In this document: positions 23,502-32,170 of the stretch, in pieces
Layout: every line of letters starts with the position of its first letter
Position numbering within the stretch: the first letter of the stretch is position 1
From: Cytophagales bacterium
Lineage (GTDB): Bacteria > Bacteroidota > Bacteroidia > Cytophagales > Spirosomataceae
Direction: 5' to 3'
Length of the DNA stretch: 64,000 nt
Assembly (NCBI GenBank): GCA_004292855.1
Contig: RDXN01000042.1
Location: 1 to 64,000 of the forward strand
Translations under genes and position numbers: made by a program
Notes under the pieces: model-generated
Databases searched by the model: none
What the model was told of the DNA's origin: nothing
What the model saw: the letters and a program-made list of their open reading frames with translations, nothing else

Positions 23502-24541
23502 CGCTTCGCTGTTTCAGATTTCAATCCTGCTCCCGTTCCGTTTTCTTCTGCGTAAAAAACCTGCCCATAATCGAGCGTAACGCCAGTGGCGGGGTCGTTG
23601 GTGATGAGCAGGGTTCCGTCCATATCCACATAATCGAGCAGGGGCAGGAGTTGGGCGATGGCAGAAATGCCCACGCTACTTTCGGTCATGCAACCGACCA
23701 TAACCTGCATACCGGCCTGCCGCGCCTGCTCAATCATGCGCCGGGCGGGCGTGAGGCCCCCGCATTTAGTTAGTTTGATGTTGATCCCGTGAAACCGCCC
23801 CACACACTGCTCCACGTCGGCTTCGACAATGCAGCTTTCGTCGGCAATCACGGGCAACACGCTTTGGGCGAACACGCGTTGCTGACCCTCGTAGTCGTCG
23901 GCGGGCAGAGGTTGCTCGATAAACTCGACCCCCAGAGCTTGCAGTTCGGGGGCGAGTCGGATGGTCTCGTCGGCGGTCCAGGCGCAGTTGGCATCAACGC
24001 GGAAACGTGAATCGGTGTGTTTTCGGAGTTCGCGAACAATAGCGAGATCGTCTTTGGTGCCCAGCTTAATTTTGTACAGCGGCCAGGGAAGCTCGCGCAT
24101 TTTGGCTACCATGTTCTCGACCGTGTCGATACCGATGGTGTAATTACTGATGGGATTGCGGGCCGGGTCGAGGTTCCAGTACTTATACAAAGGCATACGG
24201 GCGCGTTTGGCCACCAAATCGTGCATGGCCTCGTCCAGCGCACATTGGGCAAATGGGTTTTGCGCCAGATGCGGGTGAACTATGTCCCACAATTCTTCTG
24301 CGGAGAGATTGCTGTTGCCGCCGTTGGCTAAAGCCAACGGCAACGAAATGGCTTCCAGATCAGCCACCATCCGGTCGATGGTGATCCCGTAGTATTTGTT
24401 GGCCGTGGCCTCACCGAAACCCCGCAGTCCGTTGTCGTCGCGGAGTTCAACGATCAAGGTTTGCTGTACGTCGCGGGAGTCGTGGGCGATGGTAAAGGTG
24501 TGTTTCAGGCGTAAGTCGAAACGGTGGAAAAAGAGCTTCAT
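23498..24541 (-). CDS. Dipeptide epimerase, enolase superfamily
   Basis: A 347-residue enzyme of the muconate-lactonising/enolase group, most like L-Ala-D/L-Glu epimerase, which recycles murein dipeptides. The catalytic KxK is in LYKIKLG; metal ligands are in RVDANCAW, FIEQPLP and VIADESC; the opposite Lys is in INIKLTKCGG; and VGCMTESSVG closes the site. Substrate range in this family varies, so other dipeptides are possible. It is the first gene of a two-gene unit with the AONS-like enzyme. The NlpC/P60 peptidase at 13.4-14.5 kb could supply its substrate. Confidence 0.87.
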   Translation of the reverse strand: MKLFFHRFDLRLKHTFTIAHDSRDVQQTLIVELRDDNGLRGFGEATANKYYGITIDRMVADLEAISLPLALANGGNSNLSAEELWDIVHPHLAQNPFAQCALDEAMHDLVAKRARMPLYKYWNLDPARNPISNYTIGIDTVENMVAKMRELPWPLYKIKLGTKDDLAIVRELRKHTDSRFRVDANCAWTADETIRLAPELQALGVEFIEQPLPADDYEGQQRVFAQSVLPVIADESCIVEADVEQCVGRFHGINIKLTKCGGLTPARRMIEQARQAGMQVMVGCMTESSVGISAIAQLLPLLDYVDMDGTLLITNDPATGVTLDYGQVFYAEENGTGAGLKSETAKR

Positions 24542-24587
24542 GGGGCGTAAACTTAGGGAATAAGCCGGATATTTGCAGTGAATTTAA

Positions 24588-24680
24588 GTAGCAGTTGGCA
24601 GTGGCAGTAAGCAGCATTCTACCACATTGATGCCTACGTACGGCCCCTGCCTGCTGCTTACTGCTACTGCCAACTGCTGC
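24588..24680. repeat. Heptamer-type inverted repeat before the GlmU-like gene
   Basis: Two 29-base arms (24588-24616 and 24652-24680) with two mismatches, built of 6- and 7-base units of the AGTnnGC kind. The start codon of the next gene follows at 24684. Confidence 0.93.
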
Positions 24681-24683
24681 TGC

Positions 24684-25856
24684 ATGAATCTTATTCTTTT
24701 CGACGATCCGGCTATCCGGGTGCAATTGCTCCCGTTTACCTTTACCCGCCCCGTGGCCGACATCCGTGTGGGCATACTGACGTTGGCCGAAAAATGGGGC
24801 CGGTGGCTTCAAACGAAACCCTCGTACCTGACCGAGTCGTATTTGCAAACCAAGTTTCCGGCCATCACCGGCCCCAACAGCCTGTATGTCAACGGGGCCG
24901 TTTGCCCCAATGCCGGGCTGGTAGAGAGCATTCGCACCCTGCCAATGGAGGCCTCGCTCATTCGGGCGGATGGGTTGCTCATTGCCCACCGCACCGACAA
25001 GGCGTTATCTCAAATGCCCGCGCCCGACCCGACCACAACTGTTCATTGCGAACAGAACTGCACAACCATTGAGCAGATTTGGGAGATCATGCTTGCCAAT
25101 GCCGCCCAAATCCGGGCCGACTTTGCCATGCTCACACAGGGGCGTACCTCACAACCCATCACCGACCGCTTCACGCAGGTTTACGGGGCCGAGAACATTT
25201 TTCTGGAAGAAGGGGCCACCGTTCGAGCGTCGATTTTGAACGCCGAAAACGGCCCTATTTATCTTGGCCGAAACGCACAGGTAAACGAAGGTTCGGTGGT
25301 GATTGGCCCGTTTGCGCTAGGTACGGAATCGGTGGTGCAGTGGGGAAGCCGGATGCGGATGAACACGAGCATCGGACCGTACTGCAAAATCGGGGGCGAA
25401 GTGGGCGGGTCCATTCTGTTCGGCTATAGTGCCAAACAGCACGACGGCTACCTCGGCAACTCGGTGGTGGGCGAGTGGTGCAACTTTGGGGCCAACACCA
25501 ACACCTCGAACCTCAAAAATGATTACACCAACGTGAAGCTCCACAGCTACGCGACTGGCCAACTCGAAGATTCCGGCCAACAATTTGCCGGGCTGTTTAT
25601 GGGCGACTTCACGCGGGTAGGCATCAGCACTATGTTCAACACGGGCACGGTGGTGGGCGTCAATGTCAACGTATTTGGGGCGGGCTTTCAGCCCAAACAC
25701 ATTCCCTCGTTCTCTTGGGGTGGTACCGACACCGGTTTCACGCCGTACCGTATCGAAAAAGCCCTCCACGTAGCCCGCGAAGCCTTCACCCGGCGGGGGA
25801 AGGAGTTTGATACAGTAGAGGAGAATATACTTCGTAAAGTAGGCAGTAAACAGTAG
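24684..25856 (+). CDS. GlmU-like protein with left-handed beta-helix and degenerate nucleotidyltransferase half
   Basis: A 390-residue protein with the outline of GlmU-type sugar nucleotidyltransferases. The N-terminal half (about 1-170) begins NLILFDDPAIRVQLLPFTFT and lacks the usual glycine-rich GxGTRM loop. The C-terminal half (about 180-360) has the hexapeptide pattern of a left-handed beta helix (AENIFLEEGATVRASIL, IYLGRNAQVNEGSVVIG, GPYCKIGGEVGGSI). Related Bacteroidota proteins are called putative sugar nucleotidyl transferase. The frame opens at 24627 inside the repeat; the ATG at 24684 fits the family. Heptamer repeats flank both ends, and the last codons (GSKQ) and stop lie in the second one. 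Confidence 0.75.
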   Translation: MNLILFDDPAIRVQLLPFTFTRPVADIRVGILTLAEKWGRWLQTKPSYLTESYLQTKFPAITGPNSLYVNGAVCPNAGLVESIRTLPMEASLIRADGLLIAHRTDKALSQMPAPDPTTTVHCEQNCTTIEQIWEIMLANAAQIRADFAMLTQGRTSQPITDRFTQVYGAENIFLEEGATVRASILNAENGPIYLGRNAQVNEGSVVIGPFALGTESVVQWGSRMRMNTSIGPYCKIGGEVGGSILFGYSAKQHDGYLGNSVVGEWCNFGANTNTSNLKNDYTNVKLHSYATGQLEDSGQQFAGLFMGDFTRVGISTMFNTGTVVGVNVNVFGAGFQPKHIPSFSWGGTDTGFTPYRIEKALHVAREAFTRRGKEFDTVEENILRKVGSKQ

Positions 25857-25934
25857 GCAGTGAACAGTCGGCAAAGCTGACGCGTAAATACTGCCCACTG
25901 GATATTGCTTACTGCCTACCGCCTACTGCCAACT
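25838..25934. repeat. Heptamer inverted-array repeat before holB
   Basis: Left arm 25838-25872 is five exact tandem 7-mers of form AGTnnnC. Right arm 25893-25934 is six 7-mers, mostly of form GnnnACT. It covers the stop codon of the GlmU-like gene and ends five bases before the holB start. Confidence 0.92.
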
Positions 25935-25939
25935 ATAAA

Positions 25940-27112
25940 ATGCTTTTCCGCGATATAATCGGCCACGACGATACCAAGCAGACCCTCGTCCGGGCCGTTC
26001 AGGATAACCACCTCGCCCACGCGCTGCTGTTCGACGGCCCGGTGGGTAGTGCCAATCTGGCCCTCGCGCTGGCATTGGCCCAATTTGCCAATTGCGAAAG
26101 TCGGCTGGGCAATTCGGCAGGCGATTCGTTGTTTGGGGCCGCCGAACCGACCGAACCCGCCACCGACTCGTGCGGGCGGTGTGCGTCGTGCGCCAAAATG
26201 AGCAAGCTCATCCACCCCGATTTGCATCTGGTGTTTCCGGTGGCAAACATGGGCACGGGAGCCAAAACGAGCGAAGCATTCGTGGCCGACTGGCGTAAGA
26301 TGGTCCTCGAATCGCCCTACCGAACCCTGCCCGAATGGCTCGAATTTGCCGGGATGGACAAAAAACAGGGTAATATTTCTGCCGAAGAGTCGCGTAACAT
26401 CCTGCAAAAACTCTCGCTCAAAGCCTACGAGGGCCGGTACAAGATCATGCTCATCTGGCTGCCCGAGCTGATGAATGCGGCCTCGGCCAACGCCCTGCTC
26501 AAGGTGCTGGAAGAACCACCCGACCGGACGTTATTTTTGCTCGTTACCAACGCGCCCGACAAACTGCTCATCACGATTCTGTCGCGTACGCAACGGATGG
26601 CCGTCCGGGGGTTCACCGACGAGGAGGTGGCCCTCTACCTCCGGCAGGCCCAAAACCTCGACGAAACCCGCGCCCGTCAGGCGGCTTTCTTGGCCAACGG
26701 CGACATGGCCGCAGCCCTCAGCCTGCTCAAAACCGACCCCGATAGTGGCCCCGACCGTCATACCTGGTTTGCAGAGTGGATGCGGGCCTGCTACCGGCAG
26801 GACCTGAGTGCATTGGTGAAACAGGCCGATGTGTTCGACGGCTTCAATAAAGAGAAACAAAAGGGTCTGATGGAATACAGCCTGCGCCTGAGCCGCGATT
26901 TGTTCCTCTGGCAACACGGGGCCGAAACGCTCTTGCGCCTGCCCGACGATGAGCTAAACTTCGTCCGTAACTTCTCAAAAGTCCTCAAACCGGCTCACGT
27001 AGAGCGCATTATCGCCGACATCAACGAGGCCGCCTACCACATTGAGCGCAACGCCCGCCCCAAGATGGTCCTGCTCGATTTGTCGCTCACGTTCAGCCGA
27101 TTGATTCGATAA
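25940..27112 (+). CDS. holB: DNA polymerase III subunit delta'
   Basis: Part of the clamp-loader complex that places the sliding clamp on DNA. The 390-residue AAA+ protein opens FRDIIGHDDTKQTLVRAVQ; its P-loop region LLFDGPVGSANLA lacks the Lys of a working Walker A, as in delta' subunits. A zinc-binding run CGRCASCAKM follows, then HPDLHLVFPV and a sensor region NALLKVLEEPPDRTLFLLVT. Length and layout are normal for Bacteroidota delta'. It starts right after the heptamer array and is 64 bases from the next gene. Confidence 0.93.
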   Translation: MLFRDIIGHDDTKQTLVRAVQDNHLAHALLFDGPVGSANLALALALAQFANCESRLGNSAGDSLFGAAEPTEPATDSCGRCASCAKMSKLIHPDLHLVFPVANMGTGAKTSEAFVADWRKMVLESPYRTLPEWLEFAGMDKKQGNISAEESRNILQKLSLKAYEGRYKIMLIWLPELMNAASANALLKVLEEPPDRTLFLLVTNAPDKLLITILSRTQRMAVRGFTDEEVALYLRQAQNLDETRARQAAFLANGDMAAALSLLKTDPDSGPDRHTWFAEWMRACYRQDLSALVKQADVFDGFNKEKQKGLMEYSLRLSRDLFLWQHGAETLLRLPDDELNFVRNFSKVLKPAHVERIIADINEAAYHIERNARPKMVLLDLSLTFSRLIR

Positions 27113-27176
27113 ACAAATCCCCTGAATTTCCGATTATTACGGAGCGGTACAACAACGCCACTCCGGCACAATCATC

Positions 27177-28088
27177 ATGGAATTCGGGAAAGTCTCCAAC
27201 GTCGATTCGGTCAACTTCGCCTTGCCGCCCGGTCAGGCGTTCAACGCGCACGTGTGGTCGCACGTTACCCCGACTGCAAACCCTGGCGTGTTTATTGGCG
27301 GGCCAATCTGGGCCAACAAACAGTACGTGGGTAAGATTTACCCCTCGTCGGCCAAAGACCGCGACTTTCTGCATTACTACGTCCGGCAATTCAACACGAT
27401 TGAGCTGAACCTGACGCATTATCAGATTCCGACACCGGCCATGATCGACAAATGGCGGGCCGAGGCTGCCGGAACGTATTTTGTGTACTGCCCCAAATTC
27501 CCGCAGATGATCAGTCACGAGCGCATGCTGGTAGCTTCCGAGGGCCTGACCGATGAGTTCGTGAACTCTATTCTGAGCCTGGAGGAGCATTTGGGTATGT
27601 CGTTTCTGCAACTGCCGCCCCATTTTGGCCCCGACCATTGGCCCGCCCTCGAAACTTATCTGAAGAACTTACCCGACGAACTTGATGTGGCCGTGGAGTT
27701 TCGCCACCCCGACTGGTTTCGGAAGGAGATTTGGCACGCCACCCTCGAAAAACTCCACGACCTGCACCGACACGTGGTCATCTCCGACGTGGCCGGTCGG
27801 CGCGACGTGCTACATATGGGTCTGAGCAGTCCCGTGCTCACGCTCCGTTTCATCGCCAACGAGGGCCACCCCTCCGACTACACCCGCACCGACGCCTGGG
27901 TGCAATGCCTGAAAGACTGGTTCGATAAGGGCCTGCAAACAGCCTACCTGTTCATTCACGGCGGGGGCGACAACGACACCGCCCCCGAACTGATCCGCTA
28001 CTGGATTCGCCAACTCAATGAACACTGCGACCTGAACTTACGCGAACCCCATATTCAGCCGCAGGTTGTGCAGGGGAGCTTATTTTGA
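27177..28088 (+). CDS. DUF72 (YecE-type) protein
   Basis: A 303-residue protein of the DUF72 family, a TIM-barrel group of unknown biochemistry. Typical blocks are FIGGPIWANKQYVGKIYP, FNTIELNLTHYQIPT, YFVYCPKFPQMISHERM, LPPHFGPDHW, VAVEFRHPDWF and YLFIHGGGDNDTAPELI. The start at 27177 gives an N-terminus usual for the family. The GPIWANKQYVGKIYP stretch corresponds to the signature YxPW-like region in other members. No operon partner suggests a role. Confidence 0.9.
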   Translation: MEFGKVSNVDSVNFALPPGQAFNAHVWSHVTPTANPGVFIGGPIWANKQYVGKIYPSSAKDRDFLHYYVRQFNTIELNLTHYQIPTPAMIDKWRAEAAGTYFVYCPKFPQMISHERMLVASEGLTDEFVNSILSLEEHLGMSFLQLPPHFGPDHWPALETYLKNLPDELDVAVEFRHPDWFRKEIWHATLEKLHDLHRHVVISDVAGRRDVLHMGLSSPVLTLRFIANEGHPSDYTRTDAWVQCLKDWFDKGLQTAYLFIHGGGDNDTAPELIRYWIRQLNEHCDLNLREPHIQPQVVQGSLF

Positions 28089-28159
28089 CCAGTTCATAAA
28101 CCTGCCAAACCATCCCTGCTCACATCAGTTTACTTGTTAAAACCAAAAAAGCCAGCGGT

Positions 28160-28513
28160 ATGAACCACTTCACAACCCTCACCGAAGCGATGCAAGCCCT
28201 CCATGAGCGCGGATATACATGTGAGTTTTCGCCCCACGAAGACTACCTAACCGTTTCCAGCACTGATATTCGGGCCAAAGGCGACGAGTTTATGGTCGAT
28301 GAGTTTCACCGCTTTGAGGGGCCTTCTGACCCAGGTGATGAAATGACCTTGTATGCCCTTACAACCCAATCGGGCCATAAAGGGCTGTTTGTACAGGCGC
28401 AGGGTACGTACTCAAACGAGGTTTCGCCCGAATTGATGGCTAAATTCAACGTGGGCGAACGCCCGACAGTCAACACGGAGGGGTCGGTGAAGCCAATTGT
28501 AAATAATGCGTAA
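28160..28513 (+). CDS. Small conserved protein of unknown function
   Basis: A 117-residue soluble protein. It resembles a Bacteroidota family with N-terminal pattern 'T-x3-A-x2-L-x3-GY' and a middle block VDEFHRFEGPSDPGDEMTLY. From memory the family is sometimes labelled phosphoribosylpyrophosphate synthetase, but at this length, and with no PRPP loop, that label cannot be right. No signal peptide or membrane segment. It stands alone and is followed by a terminator at 28574-28603. Confidence 0.7.
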   Translation: MNHFTTLTEAMQALHERGYTCEFSPHEDYLTVSSTDIRAKGDEFMVDEFHRFEGPSDPGDEMTLYALTTQSGHKGLFVQAQGTYSNEVSPELMAKFNVGERPTVNTEGSVKPIVNNA

Positions 28514-28573
28514 TGATGACCGGGTCATTATTACGGCTTCGTTTAGGACATAAACACGAAAGTTGCAAGTAAA

Positions 28574-28603
28574 ACCCGGAGAAAAAGAATCATCCGGGTT
28601 TTT
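28574..28603 (+). terminator. Rho-independent terminator before queA
   Basis: Stem ACCCGG / CCGGGT around a 14-base A-rich loop, followed by a five-base T run. A second small hairpin TAATGA/TCATTA lies just after the preceding gene. Confidence 0.7.
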
Positions 28604-28609
28604 GCGTAG

Positions 28610-28617
28610 TATATTTG
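28610..28617 (+). promoter_or_regulatory. Putative -7 box for queA
   Basis: TATATTTG matches TAnnTTTG, 45 bases before the queA start and directly after the terminator. No preQ1 riboswitch-like structure was recognised in the leader. Confidence 0.5.
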
Positions 28618-28662
28618 CAAACTTTTATCGTAATGGATTGATTTTTTGGGGCTAATACGCTT

Positions 28663-29706
28663 ATGAAGCTATCTGAATTCAGGTTCGACTTGCCAGAAAG
28701 TCTGATTGCCAAGTACCCGGCAGAACGCGGAGAATCCCGCCTGATGGTGGTTCACCGCAAGACAAAGCAAATCGAACACAAAATGTTCTCTGACTTGCTG
28801 AGTTATTTCGACGACGGCGACGTGATGGTGATTAATAACACCAAAGTGTTTCCGGCGCGACTCTATGGCAACAAAGAGAAAACCGGGGCCAAAATTGAGG
28901 TTTTCCTCTTGCGCGAACTGAACCGCGAGATGAAACTATGGGATGTGCTGGTGGACCCCGCCCGCAAAATTCGCGTTGGCAATAAACTCTATTTCGGCGA
29001 CAGCGATCTGGTAGCCGAAGTTATTGATAACACCACATCACGGGGGCGCACGATCCGGTTTTTATTCGATGGCTCACACGAGGAGTTCATGAAAGCCGTT
29101 GACGAACTCGGTGAGACGCCCCTGCCCCGCGAGATTAAGCGCGAAACCGAAGACGCCGACCGCGAGCGGTATCAGACCGTCTTTGCCGAACATGTTGGGG
29201 CCGTTGCGGCTCCCACGGCAGGTCTGCACTTCACCAAAGCTATGATGAAGCGTATGGAGATCAAAGGTGTTCATTTCGCCCCCATCACGCTCCACGTGGG
29301 TCTGGGTACGTTCCGGCAGGTTGATGTTGAAGACCTTACCAAACACAAAACCGATTCCGAAAATTACCGCATTCCGGCTGAAGCCGCACAGACCGTGAAT
29401 ACGGCTCTGGACGCGGGCAAGCGTGTATGTGCTATCGGAACCACGTCGCTGAAAGCTATTGAGTCGTCGGTGTCGGCAAACAGCCGGTTGAAGCCGGTTG
29501 AAGGCTGGACGGATCGGTTTATCTTCCCGCCGTACGACTTCAAAATTGCCAACTCGCTCCTGACGAGCTTCCACCTGCCCGAGTCAATCCTGATTATGAT
29601 GGCAAGCGCGTTTGGTGGTCACGAGTTCATGAAGGAGGTGTATCAGATTGCCATGAAGGAGAAATACCGTTTCTTCAGCTACGGCGACGCGATGTTGATT
29701 ATTTAA
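28663..29706 (+). CDS. queA: S-adenosylmethionine:tRNA ribosyltransferase-isomerase
   Basis: QueA transfers and rearranges ribose from SAM onto preQ1-modified tRNA to make epoxyqueuosine. The 347-residue protein has the usual signature stretches [79 protein letters not shown] and [12 protein letters not shown]. Start and length are standard. It lies between a terminator and the purine-rich inverted repeat ahead of ispD. Confidence 0.96.
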   Translation: MKLSEFRFDLPESLIAKYPAERGESRLMVVHRKTKQIEHKMFSDLLSYFDDGDVMVINNTKVFPARLYGNKEKTGAKIEVFLLRELNREMKLWDVLVDPARKIRVGNKLYFGDSDLVAEVIDNTTSRGRTIRFLFDGSHEEFMKAVDELGETPLPREIKRETEDADRERYQTVFAEHVGAVAAPTAGLHFTKAMMKRMEIKGVHFAPITLHVGLGTFRQVDVEDLTKHKTDSENYRIPAEAAQTVNTALDAGKRVCAIGTTSLKAIESSVSANSRLKPVEGWTDRFIFPPYDFKIANSLLTSFHLPESILIMMASAFGGHEFMKEVYQIAMKEKYRFFSYGDAMLII

Positions 29707-29812
29707 AGGAGGAAAGGAGAAGGGAGGAAAGGAAAAAGGGGAGCGACAAACGGCCTCCTTTCTCCTTTCCTCCCTTCCGCGACGGCGGACCGCTCCTTTC
29801 CTCCCTTTTCTG
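29705..29812. repeat. Purine/pyrimidine inverted array between queA and ispD
   Basis: A purine arm (about 29705-29741) made of repeated GGAGGAAAGGA-like units, and two pyrimidine stretches (about 29754-29777 and 29791-29810) complementary to it. GGGAGGAAAGGA and its complement occur in both arms. The ispD start codon follows at 29814. Confidence 0.85.
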
Positions 29813-29813
29813 T

Positions 29814-30461
29814 ATGACCCAATACGCCATCATCGTTGCCGGGGGGAGCGGGAGCCGGATGCAGTCGGCGGTGCCGAAACAGTTTTTGCTGCTCGACGGA
29901 AAGCCTATCCTGCAACACACCCTCGAACAATTCCGGGCTTATTCGCCCGATCTCCACCTGATTCTGGTATTGCCCGCCCGCGACCTCGACACCTGGGCCA
30001 CTCTCTGCGACCAATACGGCTTCGACGCCCCCATACAAACGGTTGTGGGCGGAACCACGCGTTTTCAGTCGGTGCGCAACGGGTTAGCCGTCATCGGTGC
30101 GCCGACAGGGCTGGTAGCCGTGCATGATGGGGTTCGTCCCTACGTTTCGACCCGGATTATTCAGAACGGTTTTGAGACAGCCGCCCGTGAGGGCAGTGCC
30201 GTAACCTGCGTACCCGCCAAAGATTCGGTTAGGCTCGTGGGCGACGATGGTCGTAGCGAAGCCATTGACCGAAGCCGCGTCCGGCTCGTGCAGACGCCCC
30301 AAACGTTCCGGCTCGACTGGTTCCGGCAGGCATTCGCGGGCGACGAGCAACCCTTTTTCACCGATTGCGCCAGCGTTCTGGAACACGCCGGCTTCCCGAT
30401 CACCCTTATCGACGGCGACTACGCCAACATCAAAATCACCACACCAGACGATTTACGGTAA
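29814..30461 (+). CDS. ispD: 2-C-methyl-D-erythritol 4-phosphate cytidylyltransferase
   Basis: The third step of the MEP isoprenoid pathway: CTP plus MEP give CDP-methylerythritol. The 215-residue protein has the CTP loop IIVAGGSGSRMQSAVPKQF, GGTTRFQSVRNGL, VAVHDGVRPYVS, VRLVQTPQTFR, and TDCASVLEH with GDYANIKITTPDDL at the end. All catalytic regions are present. Its products feed quinones, undecaprenyl phosphate and carotenoids (compare crtZ at 36.2 kb). Its start abuts the purine/pyrimidine repeat. Confidence 0.95.
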   Translation: MTQYAIIVAGGSGSRMQSAVPKQFLLLDGKPILQHTLEQFRAYSPDLHLILVLPARDLDTWATLCDQYGFDAPIQTVVGGTTRFQSVRNGLAVIGAPTGLVAVHDGVRPYVSTRIIQNGFETAAREGSAVTCVPAKDSVRLVGDDGRSEAIDRSRVRLVQTPQTFRLDWFRQAFAGDEQPFFTDCASVLEHAGFPITLIDGDYANIKITTPDDLR

Positions 30462-30469
30462 GGGATTTG

Positions 30470-30477
30470 TATGTTTG
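30470..30477 (+). promoter_or_regulatory. Putative -7 box for glpK
   Basis: TATGTTTG matches TAnnTTTG, nine bases after the ispD stop and 24 bases before the glpK start. Confidence 0.5.
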
Positions 30478-30501
30478 TGGTTCAGGAAACAGACCTAAAC
30501 C

Positions 30502-31998
30502 ATGTCATACGTAGCCGCTATTGACCAGGGTACCACCAGTACCCGCTGCATTGTATTCGACCGCGAAGGCGCGATTATCTCCGTCGCCCAAAAAGAGCAT
30601 CAGCAGATTTACCCGCAGGCGGGGTGGGTGGAACACGACCCCGAAGAAATCTGGAAAAACACGCTCGAGGTCATCGCGCTGGCCCGCATCAAGGCCAAAC
30701 TCCACGCCAACGACATCAAAGCCATTGGCATTACGAATCAGCGCGAAACCACCGTTGTCTGGAACCGCCGGACCGGCAAGCCCTATTACAACGCGTTGGT
30801 TTGGCAGGACACCCGCACGGGCGATTTGGTGAATCAGTTTGCCGCCGAGGGCGGACAGGACCGCTTTCGGCCCCAAACGGGCTTGCCATTGGCTACCTAT
30901 TTTAGCGGCCTGAAACTTCGTTGGCTGCTCGACAATGTGGCCGGCTTGCGTGCTGATGCCGAGCGGGGTGAGGCTCTTTTCGGCAACATGGATACCTTCA
31001 TCACCTGGAACCTTACGGGCGGGGCCGAAGGTGGTTTGCACATTACCGACGTAACCAACGCCAGCCGGACTCAGCTGATGGACCTCCGTACCCTCGACTG
31101 GAGCGACGACCTGTTACAGGCGTTCGACATTCCACGGGTTATGCTGCCCGCCATCAAATCGAGCAGTGAGGTGTATGGCATGGTGGCGTCGGAGGTGTTG
31201 CCGGGCGTTCCGGTGGCGGGTATTTTGGGTGATCAGCACGCGGCTTTGGTGGGGCAAACCTGCTTTGAGCCGGGGCAGGCCAAAAACACCTACGGCACAG
31301 GCTGTTTTCTGGTCCTGAACACCGGCACCGAACTCCGCGAATCGACCTGCGGCCTGCTCACAACCATCTCGTACAAATTTGGCAATGAGCCAGTGCATTA
31401 CGCGCTCGAAGGCAGCGTGGCCATCACGGGTGCGTTGGTGCAGTGGATGCGCGACAATTTGGGCATGATTAAGAAAAGCTCTGACGTGGAAACCCTTGCC
31501 AAGACCGTCTCCGACAACGGTGGAGCTTATTTCGTGCCCGCTTTCTCAGGTTTGTATGCGCCCTACTGGAAAGCCGACGCGCGGGGCGTGGTGGCGGGCC
31601 TTACCCGCTTCGTGAACAAGGGCCACATTGCCCGCGCCGTTCTGGAGGCCACCGCCTACCAAACCAACGACGTGGTGCGGGCAATGGAGCAGGATGCGGG
31701 CATCAAACTAAGCTCGCTCCGGGTCGATGGGGGCATGACCATGAACAGCCTGCTGATGCAGTTCCAGGCCGACGTACTCAATGTGCCGGTCGTTCGGCCC
31801 ACCATTACCGAAACAACGGCCCTGGGCGCGGCCTATGCGGCTGGTCTGGCAGTTGGCTACTGGCAAAACTTCGACGATCTGCGCCAGAACTGGGGCGTCG
31901 ATAAAACATTCCGACCCGACATGGGCGAAGCAACTCGCTCAAAACTCCTGCATGGCTGGGCGAAAGCCGTAGAGCGGTCCTTTGGATGGGAAGACTAA
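30502..31998 (+). CDS. glpK: Glycerol kinase
   Basis: Phosphorylates glycerol to sn-glycerol 3-phosphate with ATP. The 498-residue FGGY-family protein opens with [19 protein letters not shown], then [67 protein letters not shown], and [19 protein letters not shown] with the [18 protein letters not shown] region near the end. It is complete. The next enzyme of the route, glpD, lies 2.5 kb away on the other strand, and no glpF facilitator is seen. A decamer repeat array follows directly. Confidence 0.95.
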   Translation: MSYVAAIDQGTTSTRCIVFDREGAIISVAQKEHQQIYPQAGWVEHDPEEIWKNTLEVIALARIKAKLHANDIKAIGITNQRETTVVWNRRTGKPYYNALVWQDTRTGDLVNQFAAEGGQDRFRPQTGLPLATYFSGLKLRWLLDNVAGLRADAERGEALFGNMDTFITWNLTGGAEGGLHITDVTNASRTQLMDLRTLDWSDDLLQAFDIPRVMLPAIKSSSEVYGMVASEVLPGVPVAGILGDQHAALVGQTCFEPGQAKNTYGTGCFLVLNTGTELRESTCGLLTTISYKFGNEPVHYALEGSVAITGALVQWMRDNLGMIKKSSDVETLAKTVSDNGGAYFVPAFSGLYAPYWKADARGVVAGLTRFVNKGHIARAVLEATAYQTNDVVRAMEQDAGIKLSSLRVDGGMTMNSLLMQFQADVLNVPVVRPTITETTALGAAYAAGLAVGYWQNFDDLRQNWGVDKTFRPDMGEATRSKLLHGWAKAVERSFGWED

Positions 31999-32170
31999 TT
32001 GGTAGTCATTGGTGGTCATTGGTAGTCATTAGTTGTAAGTGCCATTGGGTTAGTTTTCAAAACCAACGGTTGCCAGAACGATTAATGACAACGAATGACA
32101 ACGAATGACCACCAATGACAATGAATGACCAATAATGACAATGAATGACAACGAATGACCACAAATAACC
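31997..32170. repeat. Decamer inverted-array repeat carrying the next start codon
   Basis: Left arm: three exact-period 10-mers at 32001-32030 (GGTAGTCATT, GGTGGTCATT and the first again). Right arm: nine 10-mers at 32081-32170, mostly of form AnnAATGACn, complementary to the left. The spacer contains GTTTTCAAAAC. The ATG at 32155 is inside the right arm. Confidence 0.9.

Noticed and set aside
25838-25934. Heptamer arrays as a CRISPR array
   Set aside because: Units are 7 bases with no spacers, arms are inverted, and no cas gene is present.
28160-28513. Annotation of the 117-residue gene as phosphoribosylpyrophosphate synthetase
   Set aside because: A true PRPP synthetase is about 310 residues with a PRPP loop; neither is present.
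28514-28662. A preQ1 riboswitch before queA
   Set aside because: The gap holds a terminator and a -7 box; no preQ1-type stem with A-rich tail was recognised. A covariance-model search would decide.
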